The position numbers and the translations under genes were made by a program. 64,000 nucleotides of DNA from Bacteroidales bacterium (GTDB lineage: Bacteria; Bacteroidota; Bacteroidia; Bacteroidales; UBA10428), in contig JAFGSZ010000013.1 in the NCBI GenBank assembly GCA_016934395.1, forward strand, positions 1 through 64,000, in the 5' to 3' direction. This document shows positions 62,254 through 64,000 of the stretch, piece after piece. Each line of letters starts with the position of its first letter. The stretch's first letter is position 1. Below the pieces are notes generated by a model. The model was given only the letters and a program-made list of their open reading frames with translations, searched no databases and was not told the DNA's origin.

Positions 62254-64000
62254 ATGGCTGCTCAAATTGAAAATATTACAGACGATACCTATTATTTTTC
62301 CGACACTTCTTTTAATCTGCTTATGCAAAAAAGAATCCGGAAAGTTCTGGTAATATGCAGCAGTTACGATTTTTTTATGCTTGAAGAAGACGGACGAATT
62401 GATGAACAGATATTCAACGAATATGTATCCCTGAATTTAAGATACCCTCCTGTTTTTATCCATGCCGACAGCGCAAAAAAAGCTTTTACCATCCTTGAAG
62501 AGCAGAGTATTGACCTTATAATTGAAATGTTGAGTATTGGTGATGCGGATACCTTTGAACTTTCGAGAAGGATAAAAGCAAAGTATAATCAGATTCCGAT
62601 TGTAGCCCTTACTCATTTTTCACGCGAGGTTTCTCTGCGTCTTGAAAAAGAAGATACCAGTGCCATTGATCATGTATTTTGCTGGCTGGGAAATGCCGAT
62701 CTTTTACTGGCTATAATCAAACTTATTGAAGACCGCATGAATGCCCAGTTTGATATCGAACAGGTAGGTGTTAACGCCATTTTACTGATCGAAGACTCGG
62801 TACGTTATATTTCTTCGTATTTACCAAATTTGTACAAAATAATTCTGGAGCAGACCAGGGATTTTATGAAGGAAGCCCTAAATGAACACCAGAAAATGCT
62901 TAGGCGAAGAGGCCGGCCCAAAATTTTGCTGGCAAGAAATTATAATGAAGCCGTTTCCAACTATAAAAAATACAGGGCAAATATTCTGGGAATTATTTCG
63001 GATGTAAGCTATAAAATAACAGCAAATCGAAGGGATACTAAAGCAAAATCTGGCCTTAAGTTCTGCAAAATGGTGAAGAATGATGATGAAAATATTCCAT
63101 TTCTTCTTCAATCTTCAGATATTGCTAACGAGGTTTACGCTAAAGAACTGGGAGCCGGCTTTATAAACAAATATTCAAAGAACCTGTCAAATGAATTAAA
63201 GGATTATATCCTTGAAAATTTTGGATTTGGGGAATTTGTTTTCCGTGACCCGGATACCCACGAAAAAAAATTTGTAGCTTCAAATTTAAGGGAACTTCAG
63301 CAGATGATCCTTACTGTTCCTGATAAAATCCTTGCGTATCATTCCCGGCGGGATGATGTTTCAAAATGGCTTAACGCCAGGGCACTGTTCCCTATAGCAC
63401 AAATTTTTAAACCCGCCAAACTTGAAGATTTTAAAAGTCTGAACGACCTGAGAAATTATATATATTCAGGAATTTCAAGATTCCGTTCCAGCAAAGCGCG
63501 GGGAATTATCGCAAAATTCGATAAATCTATTTTTGATGAGTATCTGCTCTTTTCGCGCGTCGGAGAAGGATCATTGGGTGGTAAAGCCAGGGGACTGGCA
63601 TTTATTAATTCGATTTTAAAAAAGGAAAATGTTATCAATAAATATAAAAATGTAATTATTACTGTTCCTCCAACGGTTGTGCTAAGCACAGAGGTATTCG
63701 AAGAATTTATGGAAAGCAACAATTTATACCAGATTGCCCTTTCAACAATAGATGACAAAGAAATTCTGAATGCCTTTATTAGCGCTAAGTTACCCGAATA
63801 TATTTATCATGATTTATTGGCAATAGTATCCCTGGCTAAAAATCCTATTGCCATCCGTTCATCAAGTAAGTTGGAGGATTCCTATTTTCAGCCTTTTGCC
63901 GGCATTTATAACACATATATGGTACCGATGTCGCAAAACAAACAACAATCCATACAAATGTTGGAAACGGCAATTAAAAGTGTATATGCTTCGGTATATT
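62254..64000 (+). CDS. Tandem receiver-like and PEP/pyruvate-binding (PPDK/PpsA N-terminal) protein, partial
   Basis: An uninterrupted frame from ATG 62254 runs off the window edge; 582 residues are visible. Residues about 28-150 are receiver-like, but the phospho-Asp position is Met92 in DLIIEMLSIGD, so it is probably a pseudo-receiver. Residues about 172-260 look like a second receiver, with E180-D181 and a candidate phospho-Asp D250 (IISDVSY). From about 435 the ATP-grasp fold of PEP synthase/PPDK begins: GEGSLGGKARGLAF, then IAIRSSSKLEDSYFQPFAG. It probably couples signalling to PEP/pyruvate metabolism next to korAB. The C-terminal phosphohistidine domain cannot be seen. Confidence 0.82.
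   Translation, partial: MAAQIENITDDTYYFSDTSFNLLMQKRIRKVLVICSSYDFFMLEEDGRIDEQIFNEYVSLNLRYPPVFIHADSAKKAFTILEEQSIDLIIEMLSIGDADTFELSRRIKAKYNQIPIVALTHFSREVSLRLEKEDTSAIDHVFCWLGNADLLLAIIKLIEDRMNAQFDIEQVGVNAILLIEDSVRYISSYLPNLYKIILEQTRDFMKEALNEHQKMLRRRGRPKILLARNYNEAVSNYKKYRANILGIISDVSYKITANRRDTKAKSGLKFCKMVKNDDENIPFLLQSSDIANEVYAKELGAGFINKYSKNLSNELKDYILENFGFGEFVFRDPDTHEKKFVASNLRELQQMILTVPDKILAYHSRRDDVSKWLNARALFPIAQIFKPAKLEDFKSLNDLRNYIYSGISRFRSSKARGIIAKFDKSIFDEYLLFSRVGEGSLGGKARGLAFINSILKKENVINKYKNVIITVPPTVVLSTEVFEEFMESNNLYQIALSTIDDKEILNAFISAKLPEYIYHDLLAIVSLAKNPIAIRSSSKLEDSYFQPFAGIYNTYMVPMSQNKQQSIQMLETAIKSVYASVY

Noticed and set aside
1-64000. Mobile genetic island, prophage or defence system
   Set aside because: No integrase, transposase, phage structural, restriction or CRISPR-associated gene is recognisable, and most genes are housekeeping or envelope functions in expected order.

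Overview
The window is an AT-rich chromosomal segment from a member of the Bacteroidota. The closest match in gene content is a facultatively or strictly anaerobic Bacteroidales/Marinilabiliales-like lineage. Four things support this: the conserved block DUF6089 - uppS - bamA - ompH - ompH - murI; the ECF sigma factor followed by a membrane-anchored protein with an outer-membrane barrel; promoter -7 elements of the form TAnnTTTG; and the many outer-membrane barrel proteins and lipoproteins. Genes are densely packed on both strands. I found no transposase, phage gene, rRNA or CRISPR array.

Layout. 1-390: a tRNA-Val(UAC) unit on the minus strand with its own promoter and terminator and two decayed tRNA copies in the same transcript. 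390-9100: folC, a nitroreductase, PIN-PhoH, a SixA-like phosphatase, polyphosphate kinase, an inositol-phosphatase-family enzyme, an LpxL-like acyltransferase and a family 2 glycosyltransferase. 9100-14060: an unknown protein, an iodotyrosine-deiodinase-like flavoenzyme, dinB, mnmD, bcp and recA. 14200-22300: a barrel-protein remnant, an alanine/sodium symporter with a large insert, an outer-membrane protein, an acyl-ACP thioesterase and a MacAB-like export operon. 22500-28050: a Cys-rich lipoprotein and a serpin lipoprotein diverge from an ECF sigma factor and its barrel partner, followed by a lytic transglycosylase. 28080-36600: uvrA, a LOG-family protein, two envelope proteins, smpB, miaA and a small lipoprotein. 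36650-43120: a GH20 hexosaminidase, a NagX-like acetyltransferase, a POT-like transporter and a two-component system. 43180-48310: pth, rplY, prs, engB, manA, a Dabb protein and a DnaQ-like exonuclease. 48310-58970: an alpha/beta hydrolase, pdxJ, a CBS protein, nadK and the outer-membrane biogenesis block, ending in a gamma carbonic anhydrase-like protein. 59300-64000: korA, korB and the start of a receiver plus PEP/pyruvate-binding protein cut by the window edge.

The strongest unusual signal is between the serpin and the ECF sigma gene. The same promoter-like pattern, AACGCAACC-N16-CATC, occurs on both strands with identical spacing and points at the two divergent genes. This suggests that the sigma factor controls both itself and a secreted protease inhibitor. 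Other points of interest are the tRNA-Val unit with decayed copies and an inserted 20-nt palindrome, an rplY leader with interleaved (pseudoknot-type) inverted repeats, a bacterial homologue with the iodotyrosine deiodinase Glu-Tyr-Lys triad, and the tandem pseudo-receiver/receiver/ATP-grasp protein at the right edge. All functional statements come from reading the sequence; no database search was run.
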